64,000 bases of DNA from Burkholderiales bacterium (GTDB lineage: Bacteria; Pseudomonadota; Gammaproteobacteria; Burkholderiales; Burkholderiaceae_C). The stretch is taken from NCBI GenBank assembly GCA_016000265.1, contig JAECRL010000002.1, positions 62,001-126,000 of the forward strand. Reading direction: 5' to 3'. Below are positions 32,890 to 44,495 of the stretch, piece after piece (the first letter of the stretch is position 1; every line of letters starts with the position of its first letter). Under the pieces are notes generated by a model that had not been told where the DNA came from, ran no database searches, and was given only the letters and a program-made list of their open reading frames with translations. Made by a program: the position numbers and the translations under genes.

Positions 32890-33273
32890 ATGACCTCCCC
32901 CTTCCACGACATCGCCCAGGTCGCCGCCCAGGTCGCCGTTTTGCTGCTCGCCTTGTTGCACGTCTACATCCTCGTGCTGGAGATGTTCCTGTGGGAGCGA
33001 CCCCAAGGGCGCAAGGCCTTCGGTCTGACCCCCGAATTCGCCGCCGCCACCAAGGTGCTGGCGGCCAACCAGGGCCTCTACAACGGCTTCCTGGCCGCGG
33101 GCCTGTTCTGGGGCCTGTGGCTGGGTGAGGCCGGGCGCCCCGTGCAGGTCTTCTTCCTGCTGTGTGTGCTCGTCGCTGGCCTGTATGGCGCGGCCACGGC
33201 CAGCCGGCGCATCCTCTTCGTGCAGGCCGTGCCCGCCACGCTGGCGCTCGCGCTGGTCTGGCTGGCCCGCTGA
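32890..33273 (+). CDS. DUF1304 membrane protein
   Basis: A 127-residue protein with four hydrophobic segments matching DUF1304 (HVYILVLEMFLWERPQGRKAFG, AANQGLYNGFLAAGL). The Glu-Met-x-x-Trp in helix 1 and the NQGLYNGFLA segment are the conserved features. The function of the family is not established. The ATG at 32890 has GGAG 5 bases upstream. Confidence 0.85.
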   Translation: MTSPFHDIAQVAAQVAVLLLALLHVYILVLEMFLWERPQGRKAFGLTPEFAAATKVLAANQGLYNGFLAAGLFWGLWLGEAGRPVQVFFLLCVLVAGLYGAATASRRILFVQAVPATLALALVWLAR

Positions 33274-33333
33274 CGGCCTCCCTCCCTTGAGCCTGCCCTG
33301 GCCCCGCCACCTTCCCCACTCGAAGGCCCCACC

Positions 33334-33783
33334 ATGACCGTCCACGCCACCCTGCACCGCGCCCACGGCGCCTTGACCACCTTGAGCAACGGCCGCCACG
33401 CCTGGCTGTCCGACGTCAACCAGGCCCTGGGCTCGAGCGACCAGGCCCCCGACCCGCACGACCTGCTGGACTCCGCCCTGGCCGCCTGCACGGTGCTGAC
33501 GCTGGAGCTCTACATCCGCCGCCGCCAGCTCGCCGTCACCGACCTCCAGGTGCGCGTCGAGCACGTCGAATCGCGCGACGAGCAAGGGCGCGTGCACTAC
33601 CAGCTGGCGCGTCACCTGAGCATAGAGGGTGACCTCAGCGACGCCGAGCGCGCCAAGCTGCTGGAGATCGCCGGCAAGTGCCCCATCCACCGCATCCTCG
33701 AAGGCGACATCGAGGTGCAGACCGCCTGGGCGACGCCCGACCAGGTCAAGCCCACCGCCCCGGACGGCTCCCTCAGCGGCTGA
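33334..33783 (+). CDS. OsmC family peroxide-stress protein
   Basis: A 149-residue OsmC/Ohr-fold protein. The two redox cysteines expected for peroxide-reducing members are present: C52 in ALAACTV and C116 in GKCPIHR. Such proteins reduce organic hydroperoxides with lipoyl or thiol donors. The ribosome site is weak. The 3' end overlaps the convergent chrA gene by 11 bases. Confidence 0.87.
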   Translation: MTVHATLHRAHGALTTLSNGRHAWLSDVNQALGSSDQAPDPHDLLDSALAACTVLTLELYIRRRQLAVTDLQVRVEHVESRDEQGRVHYQLARHLSIEGDLSDAERAKLLEIAGKCPIHRILEGDIEVQTAWATPDQVKPTAPDGSLSG

Positions 33784-35113
33784 GCTGCCAGGCCAGCCCC
33801 GCGGCGCCGCACGCCAGCACCACGGGGATCACCCCGATCTGCAGGCGAATCAGCGCCACCGCGGCGGCCACCCCGATCACCGCCGCCGCACCGTCCACCG
33901 GGCCGCCCCAGCCCTGCGGCCACAGCACGTGGTACGCGAAGAACACCGCCAGGTTAGCGATCACGCCGACCACCGCGGCCGTGATGCCCGTCAGCGGCGC
34001 CGTGAACCGCAACTGCCCGTGGGTGGACTCGATGAACGGCGCGCCCATGAAGATGAAGCAAAACGACGGCAGGAAGGTGAAGAACGTGACCACGCCAGCG
34101 GCCACGATGCCCGCCTGCGGCAACGCCTGCGGCCCGAAGATCGCCTGGCTCCAGCCCCCCACGAAACCCACGTAGGACACCACCATGATCAGCGGCCCGG
34201 GCGTCGTCTCGCCCAGCGCCAGCCCGTCCATCATCTGGGTCGGCGTGAGCCACTGGAAGTGCTCGACGGCGCCCTGGTACACATACGGCAGCACCGCGTA
34301 CGCGCCCCCGAAGGTCAGCAGCGCCGCCTTGGTGAAGAACCACGCCATCTGCGTGAGCACGGCCTCCCAGCCCAGCAGCCAGCTCAGCCCCCCGATGCCC
34401 AACGCCCACAGCGACACGCACACCCCCAGCACCCGCCACAAGCGAGCCCAGGTGAAGCGCGCGTGCGCCGGCGTCGGGGTCGCGTCGTCGATCACCGCCG
34501 CGGGGTGGGCCGATGCGGACGCGCCGTGGCCCCCACCCAGCGCGAACGCACCCGGCCGCCACCGCCCGCCGATGTGACCCAGCAGCCCCGCTGCGACGAC
34601 GATCAGCGGAAAGGGCAGCCCGAGCGCGAAGATGGCCACGAACGCCGCCGTGGCGATGCCCCACAGCCAGCCGTTCGTCAGCACCCGCGAGCCGATGCGC
34701 ACGGCCGCCGCCACGACCAGCGCCGTCACCGCCGGCTTGATGCCGTAGAGCACCCCGGCCACCGCAGGCAGGTGCCCCCAGGCCATGTAAGCCCACGACA
34801 GCGCGATCAGCAGCAGCAAGGAGGGCAGCACGAACAAGACACCGGCGGCGATGCCGCCCCAGGTGCGGTGCAGGAGCCAGCCGATGTAGGTCGCCAGCTG
34901 CTGGGCCTCGGGGCCGGGCAGCACCATGCAGTAGTTCAGCGCGTGCAGGAAGCGCCGCTCGGAGACCCAGCGCTTGCGCACCACCAGGTCCTCGTGCATG
35001 AGGGCGATCTGGCCCGCGGGCCCGCCGAAGCTCAGCACGCCCAGGCGCAGCCAGTACCCGACGGCCTGCCAGAAGGTGGGCGCCTGGGGCGCCGTGGTGT
35101 CCGTTGTCTGCAT
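33773..35113 (-). CDS. chrA: Chromate efflux transporter ChrA, two-domain form
   Basis: A 446-residue inner-membrane transporter of the CHR family with two homologous halves. The first has [16 protein letters not shown] and [18 protein letters not shown]; the second has [17 protein letters not shown] and [21 protein letters not shown]. The middle linker (about 205-235) is hydrophilic with His/Ala/Pro. Family members expel chromate, though many chromosomal copies have unproven roles. It lies 6 bases downstream of xth on the same strand. Confidence 0.92.
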   Translation of the reverse strand: MQTTDTTAPQAPTFWQAVGYWLRLGVLSFGGPAGQIALMHEDLVVRKRWVSERRFLHALNYCMVLPGPEAQQLATYIGWLLHRTWGGIAAGVLFVLPSLLLLIALSWAYMAWGHLPAVAGVLYGIKPAVTALVVAAAVRIGSRVLTNGWLWGIATAAFVAIFALGLPFPLIVVAAGLLGHIGGRWRPGAFALGGGHGASASAHPAAVIDDATPTPAHARFTWARLWRVLGVCVSLWALGIGGLSWLLGWEAVLTQMAWFFTKAALLTFGGAYAVLPYVYQGAVEHFQWLTPTQMMDGLALGETTPGPLIMVVSYVGFVGGWSQAIFGPQALPQAGIVAAGVVTFFTFLPSFCFIFMGAPFIESTHGQLRFTAPLTGITAAVVGVIANLAVFFAYHVLWPQGWGGPVDGAAAVIGVAAAVALIRLQIGVIPVVLACGAAGLAWQLSR

Positions 35114-35119
35114 GGTCGT

Positions 35120-35929
35120 TTAGATGTTGAAGTCGTAGTCGATCGTCAGCGGCGCGTGGTCGCTGAACCACTGGTCCTTGTAGACCGCGGCGGCCCGGGC
35201 GGTCTCGGCCAGGGCCGGCGTGGCCAGGTGGTAGTCGATGCGCCAGCCCACGTTCTTGGCGCGCGCCTGGCCGCGGTTGCTCCACCACGTGTAGCAGGCG
35301 TCGGTGGTGTCGGGGTGCAGGCCGCGGTAGACATCGACCAGGCGGGTGGCGCCGTCTGCCGCCAGCAGCTTGGTCATCCAGGCCCGCTCCTCGGGCAGGA
35401 AGCCGGAGTTCTTGAGGTTGCCCTTCCAGTTCTTCAGGTCGGCTTCCTTGTGCGCGATGTTGACGTCGCCAACCAGGATGAACTCGCGCTCGCCGCGCAG
35501 CCGCGCCAGGTGCGGCTCGATCACGTCCAGGAAGCGGAACTTGGCCTGCTGGCGCTCTTCGCTGCTGGAGCCCGAGGGGAAGTAGCAGCTGATGATCGAC
35601 AGCTTGCGCCCCGGCTTGTCAAAGCGCATCTCCACGTAGCGGCCTTCGGCGTCGAACTCGCCGTTGTCTGCTGCACCCAGCCCGACGATGACGTCAGAGG
35701 GCTCGATGCGGCTGTACAGGCCCACGCCCGAGTAGCCCTTTTTTTCCGCGTGGTGGAAGTGCCCCGGCATGCCGGCGATTTCGCGCAGCTCCGGGCCCAT
35801 GTCGCCCGCCTGGGCCTTGAGCTCCTGCACGCCCATACAATCGGCGCCGTGGCCATCCGCCCACTCGCGCATGCCCTTGTTGGCCGCCGAGCGGATGCCA
35901 TTGAGGTTGAAAGAGACCAGTCTAAACAC
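35120..35929 (-). CDS. xth: Exodeoxyribonuclease III (AP endonuclease)
   Basis: A 269-residue base-excision-repair nuclease that cleaves DNA 5' of abasic sites and degrades 3' ends. Conserved motifs are [18 protein letters not shown] (metal-binding Glu), GDVNIAHKE (Asp/Asn) and [10 protein letters not shown] with the catalytic His at the end. The start is GTG at 35929, giving the canonical N-terminus. The gene is divergent from pyrE with only 14 bases between start codons, so its promoter must lie inside pyrE. chrA follows closely. Confidence 0.93.
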   Translation of the reverse strand: MFRLVSFNLNGIRSAANKGMREWADGHGADCMGVQELKAQAGDMGPELREIAGMPGHFHHAEKKGYSGVGLYSRIEPSDVIVGLGAADNGEFDAEGRYVEMRFDKPGRKLSIISCYFPSGSSSEERQQAKFRFLDVIEPHLARLRGEREFILVGDVNIAHKEADLKNWKGNLKNSGFLPEERAWMTKLLAADGATRLVDVYRGLHPDTTDACYTWWSNRGQARAKNVGWRIDYHLATPALAETARAAAVYKDQWFSDHAPLTIDYDFNI

Positions 35930-35943
35930 AGCGCACCACCATC

Positions 35944-36621
35944 ATGAGCAACTCCCCCGCACAAGACACCCTGGCCCAGGATTTCGTGGCCTTCGCCGTT
36001 GAATCCAAGGTGCTGCGATTCGGGGAGTTCAAAACCAAGGCAGGCCGCCTGTCGCCTTATTTCTTCAACGCCGGCCTGTTCGACGACGGCGCCAAGCTGG
36101 GCCGACTGGCTGAATTCTATGCACGCCGCCTGGTCGCCTCCGGTTTGCAGTTCGACATGCTCTTCGGGCCAGCCTACAAGGGCATCACCCTGGCCGCGGC
36201 GGTCTCCATCGAGCTCGCCCGCCTGGGGCAGAACAAGCCCTTCGCCTACAACCGCAAGGAAGCGAAAGACCACGGCGAAGGCGGCACCCTGGTGGGCGCG
36301 CCCGTGCAGGGCCGCGTGCTCATCATCGACGACGTGATCTCCGCGGGCACCTCGGTGCGCGAGTCCATCGAGATGATCCGCGCCGCCGGCGCCACCCCCT
36401 GCGGCGTCACCATCGCCCTCGACCGCCAGGAAAAAGCCACCGCCAACGGCCAGGACGCTTCTGAGAGCGCCGTGCAGCAGGTGCAGGGCCAGTACGGCCT
36501 GCCGGTGGTGGCCATCGCCACCCTGGCCGACCTGATGGGCTTCCTCGATGTGCAATCCGACGCGGCCCTGGTGGCCGCCCGTCCGGCCGTGCAGGCCTAC
36601 CGTCAACGCTACGGCGTCTGA
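35944..36621 (+). CDS. pyrE: Orotate phosphoribosyltransferase
   Basis: Enzyme of UMP synthesis joining orotate to PRPP; 225 residues. Visible elements are FKTKAGRLSPYFFNAGLF near the start, FGPAYKGITLA, and the PRPP-binding loop VLIIDDVISAGTS. It begins 14 bases from the divergent xth start, so its promoter must overlap xth coding sequence. Confidence 0.96.
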   Translation: MSNSPAQDTLAQDFVAFAVESKVLRFGEFKTKAGRLSPYFFNAGLFDDGAKLGRLAEFYARRLVASGLQFDMLFGPAYKGITLAAAVSIELARLGQNKPFAYNRKEAKDHGEGGTLVGAPVQGRVLIIDDVISAGTSVRESIEMIRAAGATPCGVTIALDRQEKATANGQDASESAVQQVQGQYGLPVVAIATLADLMGFLDVQSDAALVAARPAVQAYRQRYGV

Positions 36622-36641
36622 CACGTTCTATGATGGTGTCA

Positions 36642-36663
36642 TCTGAACATCGGTTTGTTCAGA
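36642..36663. promoter_or_regulatory. Perfect 8-base inverted repeat between pyrE and the DUF4124 gene
   Basis: TCTGAACA-TCGGTT-TGTTCAGA has an 8-base perfect stem and a 6-base spacer, 20 bases after the pyrE stop and 15 bases before the ATG at 36679. It has no T tract, so it is more likely an operator or an mRNA hairpin than a terminator. Confidence 0.45.
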
Positions 36664-36678
36664 CCGACTGACGGCACC

Positions 36679-37380
36679 ATGCACCACCCCTCCTCCCCCC
36701 GCGACCCGCACCGCAGCCCCCTGCGGTCGCTTCGCCCGCCGAGCCTGGCTCGGGCGGCGGGATGCTGGGCCTTGGTGGCGTCGGCCTGGGTGGGCGCCGC
36801 CGCGGCACACGCCGCGGGCATCTACACCTGCGTGGACGCCAGCGGCAAGCGCCACACCGCCGATCGGCCCATCTCCGAGTGCCTGGACCGCGAGCAGCGC
36901 CTGCTCAACCGCGACGGCTCGCAGCGCGCCACCGTGCCGCCGCGCATGAACGCCGAAGAGCGCGCCCTGGCCGAGGAGCGCAAGCGCCTGCAGGAGCAGG
37001 CCTTCGCCGCCCAGAAGGACGCCGTGCGACGCGACCGCAACCTGATGATGCGCTTCCCCGACGAGGCCGCACACGACAAGGCCCGCGAGGCCGCGCTCGA
37101 CGACCTGCGTCGCGGCATCGTGGCCTCCGAGGTGCGACTGAAGTCCCTGCAGGACGAGCGCCAGCCCCTGGTGGCCGAGACCGAGTTCTACAAAGGCCGC
37201 CGCCTGCCCTTCAAGCTCAAGTCCAAGCTGGAGGCCAATGACGCGCAGCAGCAGGCGCAGCGCGACATCATCCAGAACCAGCAGGCCGAGATGGTCCGCA
37301 TCAACGGCCTGTACGACGCCGAGCTGGCTCGCCTCAAGCGCCTGTGGAGCGGCTCCGCGCCCGGCTACGCTCAGCCCTGA
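36679..37380 (+). CDS. DUF4124 secreted protein with coiled-coil tail
   Basis: A 233-residue exported protein. A signal segment (about 20-45, ending AAHAAG) precedes a DUF4124 module (IYTCVDASGKRHTADRPI), which is common in betaproteobacteria and of unknown function. The rest is highly charged and alpha-helical (EERALAEERKRLQEQAF, AALDDLRRGIVASEVRLKSL), probably a coiled coil. I chose the ATG at 36679; an in-frame TTG at 36655 lies inside an inverted repeat. Confidence 0.75.
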   Translation: MHHPSSPRDPHRSPLRSLRPPSLARAAGCWALVASAWVGAAAAHAAGIYTCVDASGKRHTADRPISECLDREQRLLNRDGSQRATVPPRMNAEERALAEERKRLQEQAFAAQKDAVRRDRNLMMRFPDEAAHDKAREAALDDLRRGIVASEVRLKSLQDERQPLVAETEFYKGRRLPFKLKSKLEANDAQQQAQRDIIQNQQAEMVRINGLYDAELARLKRLWSGSAPGYAQP

Positions 37381-37392
37381 AGGCGCGCGCGC

Positions 37393-38178
37393 TCAGCGCA
37401 GCACGTTGCGGCGGCCCAGCCCGAGCCGGCTGGCCAGCCAGAAACGCACGTGGTAGCGGTGCTTGCGCAGGTAGACCAGGGTCTTTTGCAGCGGCGGGAA
37501 GTCGCGGTAGCTGGCCCGCCCGTCCCCGATGACCGAGGCGGCGACGTCCGAGCCCACCTGCCAGAACATGTCCGGGCTGGCCGAACACACCACCAGGTCA
37601 CGCTCCCACGTGTGCTTGAGCTCGAAGTCCACCGGGCGCAGCAGGTGCTCGCGCCGCGGCGTGAGCTTGGCGGCCCCCCGGCGCGACACCAGGTAGGCGG
37701 TGCCATCTTCGGGGCCCTTGCCGCCTTGGCGCAGCTCCAGCCCGTCGCCCAGCGAAGCCACGGTGCGCGCGCCCTGGCGCAGTCGCGTCAGCTTGAGCAC
37801 GTCCCAGGGCGCGGGGCCCGTGGCCGACTCCGCCAGCGCCTGCAGGCGAGTCAGCGTGCACTCGCTGCGCAGGTCGAAGTCGTCCTCCAGGACCAGGGCG
37901 CAGTCGAGGTTGCGCTCCTCGATGATCTGCCAGCAGCGCAGGTGGCTGAGGAAGCAGCCGATCTCGCCCGGGGTGAGCGGGCGAAACCACTCGCCGTGCG
38001 GGGCGGGGTGCGGGTTCCGCCGCGCCAGCTCGCCCGCGGCCAGCTTCTTGCCCTCGACGCCCGGCACGCGCTCCCAGCTCACCCCCAGGCGGTCCAGCAG
38101 CGGGGCGCAGCGCGCGAGCCGGTCGCTCGACCGGTCGAGGTTGATCAGGAGGACGTGCAGGCGCGGGCGTTCCGTCAT
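37393..38178 (-). CDS. Glycosyltransferase family 25 (LPS-type)
   Basis: A 261-residue GT25 glycosyltransferase, related to LOS galactosyltransferases. It starts with the family signature VLLINLDRSSDRLA and contains LTPGEIGCFLSHLRCWQ and the metal-binding ALVLEDDFDL. It has no membrane segment, so it acts at the cytoplasmic face on lipid-linked sugar. No other LPS genes are nearby; it lies 5 bases downstream of gatB, possibly as a passenger of that operon. Confidence 0.88.
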   Translation of the reverse strand: MTERPRLHVLLINLDRSSDRLARCAPLLDRLGVSWERVPGVEGKKLAAGELARRNPHPAPHGEWFRPLTPGEIGCFLSHLRCWQIIEERNLDCALVLEDDFDLRSECTLTRLQALAESATGPAPWDVLKLTRLRQGARTVASLGDGLELRQGGKGPEDGTAYLVSRRGAAKLTPRREHLLRPVDFELKHTWERDLVVCSASPDMFWQVGSDVAASVIGDGRASYRDFPPLQKTLVYLRKHRYHVRFWLASRLGLGRRNVLR

Positions 38179-38183
38179 GCGCT

Positions 38184-39674
38184 TCAGCCCGCCAGCTTCT
38201 TCTTGAGCAGCTCGTTGACCGTGGCCGGGTTGGCCTTGCCCTTGGTGGCTTTCATGGCCTGACCGACCAGCGCGTTGAAGGCCTTCTCCTTGCCGGCGCG
38301 GAACTCCTCGACCGACTTGGCGTTGGCCGCCAGGATGTCGTCGAGGATCTGGTCGAGCTCGCCCGTGTCGCTCATCTGCTTGAGGCCCTTGGCCTCGATG
38401 ACGGCGTCCACACGGGCTTGCGCGTCACCGCCGCCCTCGCCGTTCCACAGCGCGTCGAACACCTGCTTGGCGCCGTTGTTCGAGATGGTGCCGTCGGCGA
38501 TGCGCGAGATCATCGCGGCCAGCAGCTCGGCCGAAACGGGCGATTGCTCGATGCCCTGCTCGGCCGCATTCAAGCGGCGCGAGACCTCGCCCATCAACCA
38601 GTTCGACACCAGCTTGGGGCTGCCGCAAGCCTGGGCCGCCGCCTCGAAGAAAGCGCCGAAGGCCTTGGACTGCGTCATCATCGTCGCGTCGTACTCGGGC
38701 AAGCCGAAGTCGCGCACGAAGCGCTCGGCCATCACGCGGGGCAGCTCGGGCATCTGCGCGCGCACGCGCTCGACCCACTCGGGCGCGATCACCAGCGGCG
38801 GCAGGTCGGGGTCGGGGAAGTAGCGGTAGTCGTGCGCGTCTTCCTTGCTGCGCATGGCGCGCGTCTCGCCCGTGTCCGGGTTGAACAGCACGGTGGCTTG
38901 CTGGATGGCGCGGCCGTCCTCGATCTCGTCGATCTGCCAGTTGATCTCGTAGTCAGCGGCCTGCACGATGTGCTTGAAGCTGTTGAGGTTCTTGATCTCG
39001 CGGCGGGTGCCCAGCGGCGCGCCGGGCTTGCGCACCGACACGTTGACGTCGCAGCGGAAGGAGCCTTCCTGCATGTTGCCGTCGCAGATGCCCAGCCACA
39101 CCACCAGGGTGTGCAGGGCGCGCGCGTACTCGGCGGCCTCGGCGCTGGTGCGGATGTCCGGCTCGGTCACGATCTCGATGAGCGGCGTGCCCGCGCGGTT
39201 GAGGTCGATGCCCGAGGACTTCTCGCCGTTGAAGCCGCTGAAGTCATCGTGCAGGGACTTGCCCGCGTCTTCTTCCAGGTGGGCGCGAACCAGGCGCACG
39301 GTGTGCGGCGTGTCGCCCACGAAGAAGCTGACCGAGCCGCCTTGCACGACGGGGATCTCGTACTGGCTGATCTGGTAGCCCTTGGGCAGGTCGGGGTAGA
39401 AGTAGTTCTTGCGCGCGAAGATGGAGCGCGGCGCGATGTGCGAGCCGACCGACAGGCCGAACGCGATGGCGCGCTCGACGGCGCCTTTGTTCATCACGGG
39501 CAGGGTGCCGGGCAGGGCCATGTCCACGGGGCAGGCCTGCGTGTTGGGCGCGGCGCCGAACTGGGTCGAGGCGCCGGAGAAGATCTTCGATTGCGTCGAG
39601 AGCTGGACGTGGGTTTCGATGCCGATGACGACCTCGTAGCCACGGACCATCTTGGGGGTCGCTGGGGAGCTCAT
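38184..39674 (-). CDS. gatB: Asp/Glu-tRNA amidotransferase subunit B
   Basis: A 496-residue kinase-like subunit that binds misacylated tRNA and activates the acyl group. It has the canonical start [14 protein letters not shown], the conserved [16 protein letters not shown] and [11 protein letters not shown]-type region ([17 protein letters not shown]), RCDVNVS, and the C-terminal YqeY-like helical domain ending VNELLKKKL. It is the third gene of gatCAB, 28 bases after gatA. Confidence 0.97.
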   Translation of the reverse strand: MSSPATPKMVRGYEVVIGIETHVQLSTQSKIFSGASTQFGAAPNTQACPVDMALPGTLPVMNKGAVERAIAFGLSVGSHIAPRSIFARKNYFYPDLPKGYQISQYEIPVVQGGSVSFFVGDTPHTVRLVRAHLEEDAGKSLHDDFSGFNGEKSSGIDLNRAGTPLIEIVTEPDIRTSAEAAEYARALHTLVVWLGICDGNMQEGSFRCDVNVSVRKPGAPLGTRREIKNLNSFKHIVQAADYEINWQIDEIEDGRAIQQATVLFNPDTGETRAMRSKEDAHDYRYFPDPDLPPLVIAPEWVERVRAQMPELPRVMAERFVRDFGLPEYDATMMTQSKAFGAFFEAAAQACGSPKLVSNWLMGEVSRRLNAAEQGIEQSPVSAELLAAMISRIADGTISNNGAKQVFDALWNGEGGGDAQARVDAVIEAKGLKQMSDTGELDQILDDILAANAKSVEEFRAGKEKAFNALVGQAMKATKGKANPATVNELLKKKLAG

Positions 39675-39702
39675 GGTGTGTCTGGTGGGGTTCGTCGTCG
39701 GG

Positions 39703-41220
39703 TCAGGCCAGGGCGGTGGGCTGGCGCTGGTGCCAGTCGGTGGCTTGCTGGAAGGCGTGGGCCGCGTGCAGCAGCTGGGCCTCTTGCCAGTAGTTGCCGA
39801 TCAGCTGCAGGCCCACGGGCAACTGGTGCTCGCCGAAGCCGCAAGGCACGCTCATGCCGGGCAGGCCGGCCAGCGAGGCGGGCAGGGTGAAGATGTCGGC
39901 GAGGTACTCCTGCACCGGGTCGGTCGATGACCCGATGGCCCGCGCCACCGTCGGCGACACCGGGCCGGCGATCACGTCGCACACCTGGAAGGCGGCCTGG
40001 AAGTCGTCGGCGATCATGCGGCGCAGCTTCTGGGCCTGCAGGTAGTAGGCGTCGTAGTAGCCGTGGCTGAGCACGTAGGCGCCGATCATGATGCGGCGCT
40101 TGACTTCGGGGCCGAAGCCTTCGGCGCGGGTCTTGCGGTACATGTCGTTCAATTTGTCGACATTGCCGTCGCCGTACCTCTGCGCGCGGTGGCCGAACTT
40201 GACGCCGTCGAAGCGGCTCAGGTTGGACGAGGCCTCGGCCGGCGCGATGATGTAGTACACCGGGATGGACAGCTCGGTGCGCGGCAGGCTGACGTCGACC
40301 AGCGTGGCGCCCAGGGCTTCCAGCTGGGTCAGTGCGGCGCGCGTGGCGGCCAGCACGTCGGCGCTGACGCCTTGACCGAAGAACTCCTGGGGCACGCCCA
40401 CGCGAAGGCCCTGCAACGGCTTGTCGGCCGTCGCGCCGGTGCGCGGCGTGGTCAGTGCGGCCACGAAGTCGGGCACGCTCTGCTGGGCGCTGGTGGCGTC
40501 GCGCTCGTCGAAGCCGCTCATGGCCTGCAGCATCAGGGCGCAGTCTTCGGCGGTGCGGGCCATGGGGCCAGCCTGGTCCAGCGAAGAGGCGAAGGCGATC
40601 ATGCCGTAGCGCGAGCATCGGCCATAGGTCGGCTTGATGCCGGTGATGCCGGTGAGGGCCGCCGGCTGGCGGATCGAGCCGCCGGTGTCGGTGCCGGTGG
40701 TGGCGGCGACCAAGCGGGCCGAGACGGCCACGGCCGAGCCACCCGACGAGCCACCGGGGATGCGGCCGGTGTCCCAGGGGTTGCGCGCCTTGGCGTAGGC
40801 CGAGTTCTCGTTGGCGCCGCCCATGGCGAACTCGTCGCAGTTGAGCTTGCCCACGTTGACCACGCCGGCGGCCTTGAGCCGGGCCACGACGGTGGCGTCG
40901 AAGGGGCTCTGGTAGCCCTTGAGCATCTTGGAGGCGGCCGTGGTGGGCAGGCCTTGCGTGACGAAGATGTCCTTGTGCGCAATCGGCACGCCATCCAGCG
41001 GCCCGAGGGCCTGGCCCGCGGCGCGGCGAGCGTCGGCCGCAGCCGCGGCAGCCAGGGCGCCCTCGGCGTCGACGTGCAGGAAGGCGCCGAGTGCGGCGTG
41101 CGCGGCGATGCGCGCCAGCGCGTGCTGGGTCAGGGCCACGGACGTGGTCTGACCGTTGTTCAGGGCCTGGCTTTGCTGCGCCAGGGTCAGGTCGTGCAGG
41201 GTGGTTTGGGTGGACGTCAT
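39703..41220 (-). CDS. gatA: Asp/Glu-tRNA amidotransferase subunit A
   Basis: A 505-residue amidase that releases ammonia from glutamine for transamidation. The Ser-cisSer-Lys triad is seen at K83 (GVPIAHKD), S158 (PGGSSGGS) and S182 (DTGGSIRQP); the spacings equal those of characterised GatA. The ATG at 41220 overlaps the gatC stop by 4 bases, so the two are translationally coupled. Confidence 0.97.
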   Translation of the reverse strand: MTSTQTTLHDLTLAQQSQALNNGQTTSVALTQHALARIAAHAALGAFLHVDAEGALAAAAAADARRAAGQALGPLDGVPIAHKDIFVTQGLPTTAASKMLKGYQSPFDATVVARLKAAGVVNVGKLNCDEFAMGGANENSAYAKARNPWDTGRIPGGSSGGSAVAVSARLVAATTGTDTGGSIRQPAALTGITGIKPTYGRCSRYGMIAFASSLDQAGPMARTAEDCALMLQAMSGFDERDATSAQQSVPDFVAALTTPRTGATADKPLQGLRVGVPQEFFGQGVSADVLAATRAALTQLEALGATLVDVSLPRTELSIPVYYIIAPAEASSNLSRFDGVKFGHRAQRYGDGNVDKLNDMYRKTRAEGFGPEVKRRIMIGAYVLSHGYYDAYYLQAQKLRRMIADDFQAAFQVCDVIAGPVSPTVARAIGSSTDPVQEYLADIFTLPASLAGLPGMSVPCGFGEHQLPVGLQLIGNYWQEAQLLHAAHAFQQATDWHQRQPTALA

Positions 41221-41516
41221 TCGATCACCTTGGGCACCAGGAACAGGCCGTCGTCGCGGGCCGGGGCGTTGGCCATGTTGGCTTCGCGCTGGTTGGTCTC
41301 GGTCACGGCGTCCTCGCGCAGGCGAAGGGTCACGTCCTCGATGGCCGACAGCGGGGTGTACAGGGGCTCGACACCGGAGGTGTCGACGGCGCGCATCTTC
41401 TCGACGATGGCGAAGAATTCGTTGAGCTGGGTCAGCATCGCGGCCTGCTCGTCGTCGCGCAATTCGAGGCGCGCCAACTGGGCGATGCGGCTGACGTCGG
41501 TGGGGGTCAGGGCCAT
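41217..41516 (-). CDS. gatC: Asp/Glu-tRNA amidotransferase subunit C
   Basis: A 99-residue subunit that wraps around and stabilises GatA. It has the typical start [21 protein letters not shown] and the C-terminal [17 protein letters not shown]. It is the first gene of the minus-strand gatCAB operon and lies opposite mreB. Confidence 0.95.
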   Translation of the reverse strand: MALTPTDVSRIAQLARLELRDDEQAAMLTQLNEFFAIVEKMRAVDTSGVEPLYTPLSAIEDVTLRLREDAVTETNQREANMANAPARDDGLFLVPKVIE

Positions 41517-42885
<1,369 letters not shown>

Positions 42886-42939
42886 GGCACCACCCGGGCG
42901 CGAGCCCCTCCAGCATCACCGCGGAGCCGAGCCGAACCC

Positions 42940-43959
42940 ATGCCCCTGGCCACGCTGGACCGTACGCCGCCGCCCTTCTTCAAGCAGGGGCCGTCGGCGT
43001 TCACTCGCCTGATGTTTTTCTCGGCGCTGGCCATCTTCCTCATGGTGGCCGACGCCCGCTGGAAGGTGACGCTGCCGCTGCGTGCGGTGGTGGCCACCGC
43101 GCTCAACCCGATCCAGCATGCCTTGCTCGCGCCGTCGCGCGCCTGGGACGCCGCCACCCATTACCTGGCCGGCATGGATGAGGCGCGCGAGATGCAGGCG
43201 CGCTCTCAGCGCCAGGTCGCCGCGCAGTCCGAGCGCGTGATGCGCGTGGACGAGCTGGCCCGTGAGAACGCCCGCTTGCGCGCCTTGCTTGACCTGCGCC
43301 CGCGCATCGAGGTCGCCACCACCTCGGCCGAGATCCTCTACGACAGCCAGGATCCGTTCACGCGCAAGGTCGTCATCGACCGGGGCAGCCGCCAGGGGGT
43401 GGTGCTGGGTTCGCCCGTCATCGACCAGGCGGGCGTGTTCGGCCAGGTCACGCGCGTCTACCCGCTGACCGCCGAGGTGACGCTCGTCATCGACAAGGAC
43501 GCGGCCGTGCCCGTGGTCAACGTGCGCACGCAGCAGCGCGGGGTCGCCTACGGCCTGCCCCAGTCGCGCGGCATGGAGTTGCGCTTCATGGCGGGCAACG
43601 CCGACGTTCAGGTGGGTGACGAGTTGCAGACCTCCGGCCTGGACGGCGTCTACCCCGCCGGCCTGCCGGTGGCCAAGGTCCTGCAGGTGGACCGCCGTGC
43701 GGATTCGGCCTTCGCGCGCATCACGCTCAGCCCCGTGTGCAACCCCGAGAGCAGCCGGCATGTGCTGCTGCTGCAGCCCGCTTCCAGCCAGTTGCCCGAG
43801 CGCCCCGCCGGGGCCGAGTCGGCCGGGCACGCGGCCTCGGCCACGCTGGCGGCACATCCGCCGTCCACGCCGTCCACGCCGGCCTCGGCGCGCAGCCATG
43901 GCAAGGCCGCGTCGCCGGCGCACGCCGTGGCACCTCAGGCATCGGGGGTGCGACCATGA
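42940..43959 (+). CDS. mreC: Rod shape-determining protein MreC
   Basis: A 339-residue bitopic inner-membrane protein with one helix (about 25-45), a coiled coil (about 75-110, RQVAAQSERVMRVDELAREN) and a periplasmic beta domain (DRGSRQGVVLGSPVIDQAGV). The last 55 residues are Ala/Pro/Ser-rich and probably unstructured, as in several Burkholderiales. It overlaps mreD by 4 bases (ATGA). Confidence 0.95.
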   Translation: MPLATLDRTPPPFFKQGPSAFTRLMFFSALAIFLMVADARWKVTLPLRAVVATALNPIQHALLAPSRAWDAATHYLAGMDEAREMQARSQRQVAAQSERVMRVDELARENARLRALLDLRPRIEVATTSAEILYDSQDPFTRKVVIDRGSRQGVVLGSPVIDQAGVFGQVTRVYPLTAEVTLVIDKDAAVPVVNVRTQQRGVAYGLPQSRGMELRFMAGNADVQVGDELQTSGLDGVYPAGLPVAKVLQVDRRADSAFARITLSPVCNPESSRHVLLLQPASSQLPERPAGAESAGHAASATLAAHPPSTPSTPASARSHGKAASPAHAVAPQASGVRP

Positions 43960-44471
43960 TGCCGCGTGGCAACGAGCTGCTGCTGCCGGTCAACCCGGTG
44001 TTCATCTGGGTGTCGCTGTTGCTGGCGCTGGCGCTCAACCTGCTGCCCTGGGGGCGCTGGCCGGGCGTGCCGGACTTCCTGGCCGTGGCCGTGGTGTTCT
44101 GGAACGTGCACCAGCCGCGTCGCGTGGGCGTGGGCACGGCCTTTGTCTTCGGCCTGATCATGGATGTGCACCAGGGCGCTTTGCTGGGCCAGCACGCCTT
44201 GGCCTACACGCTGCTGAGCTTTTTTGCCATCACGGTGCACCGCCGCTTGCTGTGGTTCACGGTGGGCTCGCAGGCCATGCAGATCGTGCCGCTGTTCGTG
44301 GCCGCGCACGCCGTGGCCTTGCTGGTGCGCATGATGGCCGGCGCGGGCTTCCCCGGCTGGAGCCTGCTGGTGGCGCCCGTGCTGGAGTCGCTGATGTGGC
44401 CGTTGGTGTCGTGGGTGCTGCTGGCGCCGCAGCGCCGTCCGCCCGACCGCGACAAGAACCGCCCGCTCTGA
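43956..44471 (+). CDS. mreD: Rod shape-determining protein MreD
   Basis: A 171-residue inner-membrane protein with five or six helices, completing the MreBCD elongasome. The ATG at 43956 overlaps the mreC stop; a second ATG follows at once, so either could be used. Typical features are PDFLAVAVVFWNVHQPRRVG and GLIMDVHQGALLGQHAL. Confidence 0.94.
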   Translation: MMPRGNELLLPVNPVFIWVSLLLALALNLLPWGRWPGVPDFLAVAVVFWNVHQPRRVGVGTAFVFGLIMDVHQGALLGQHALAYTLLSFFAITVHRRLLWFTVGSQAMQIVPLFVAAHAVALLVRMMAGAGFPGWSLLVAPVLESLMWPLVSWVLLAPQRRPPDRDKNRPL

Positions 44472-44495
44472 CGCGCAACCGGTCCGAATGCCGTC

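Noticed and set aside
33334-33923. Possible frameshift where the OsmC and chrA genes overlap
   Set aside because: The genes are convergent and both end with complete family C-termini; an 11-base overlap is normal.
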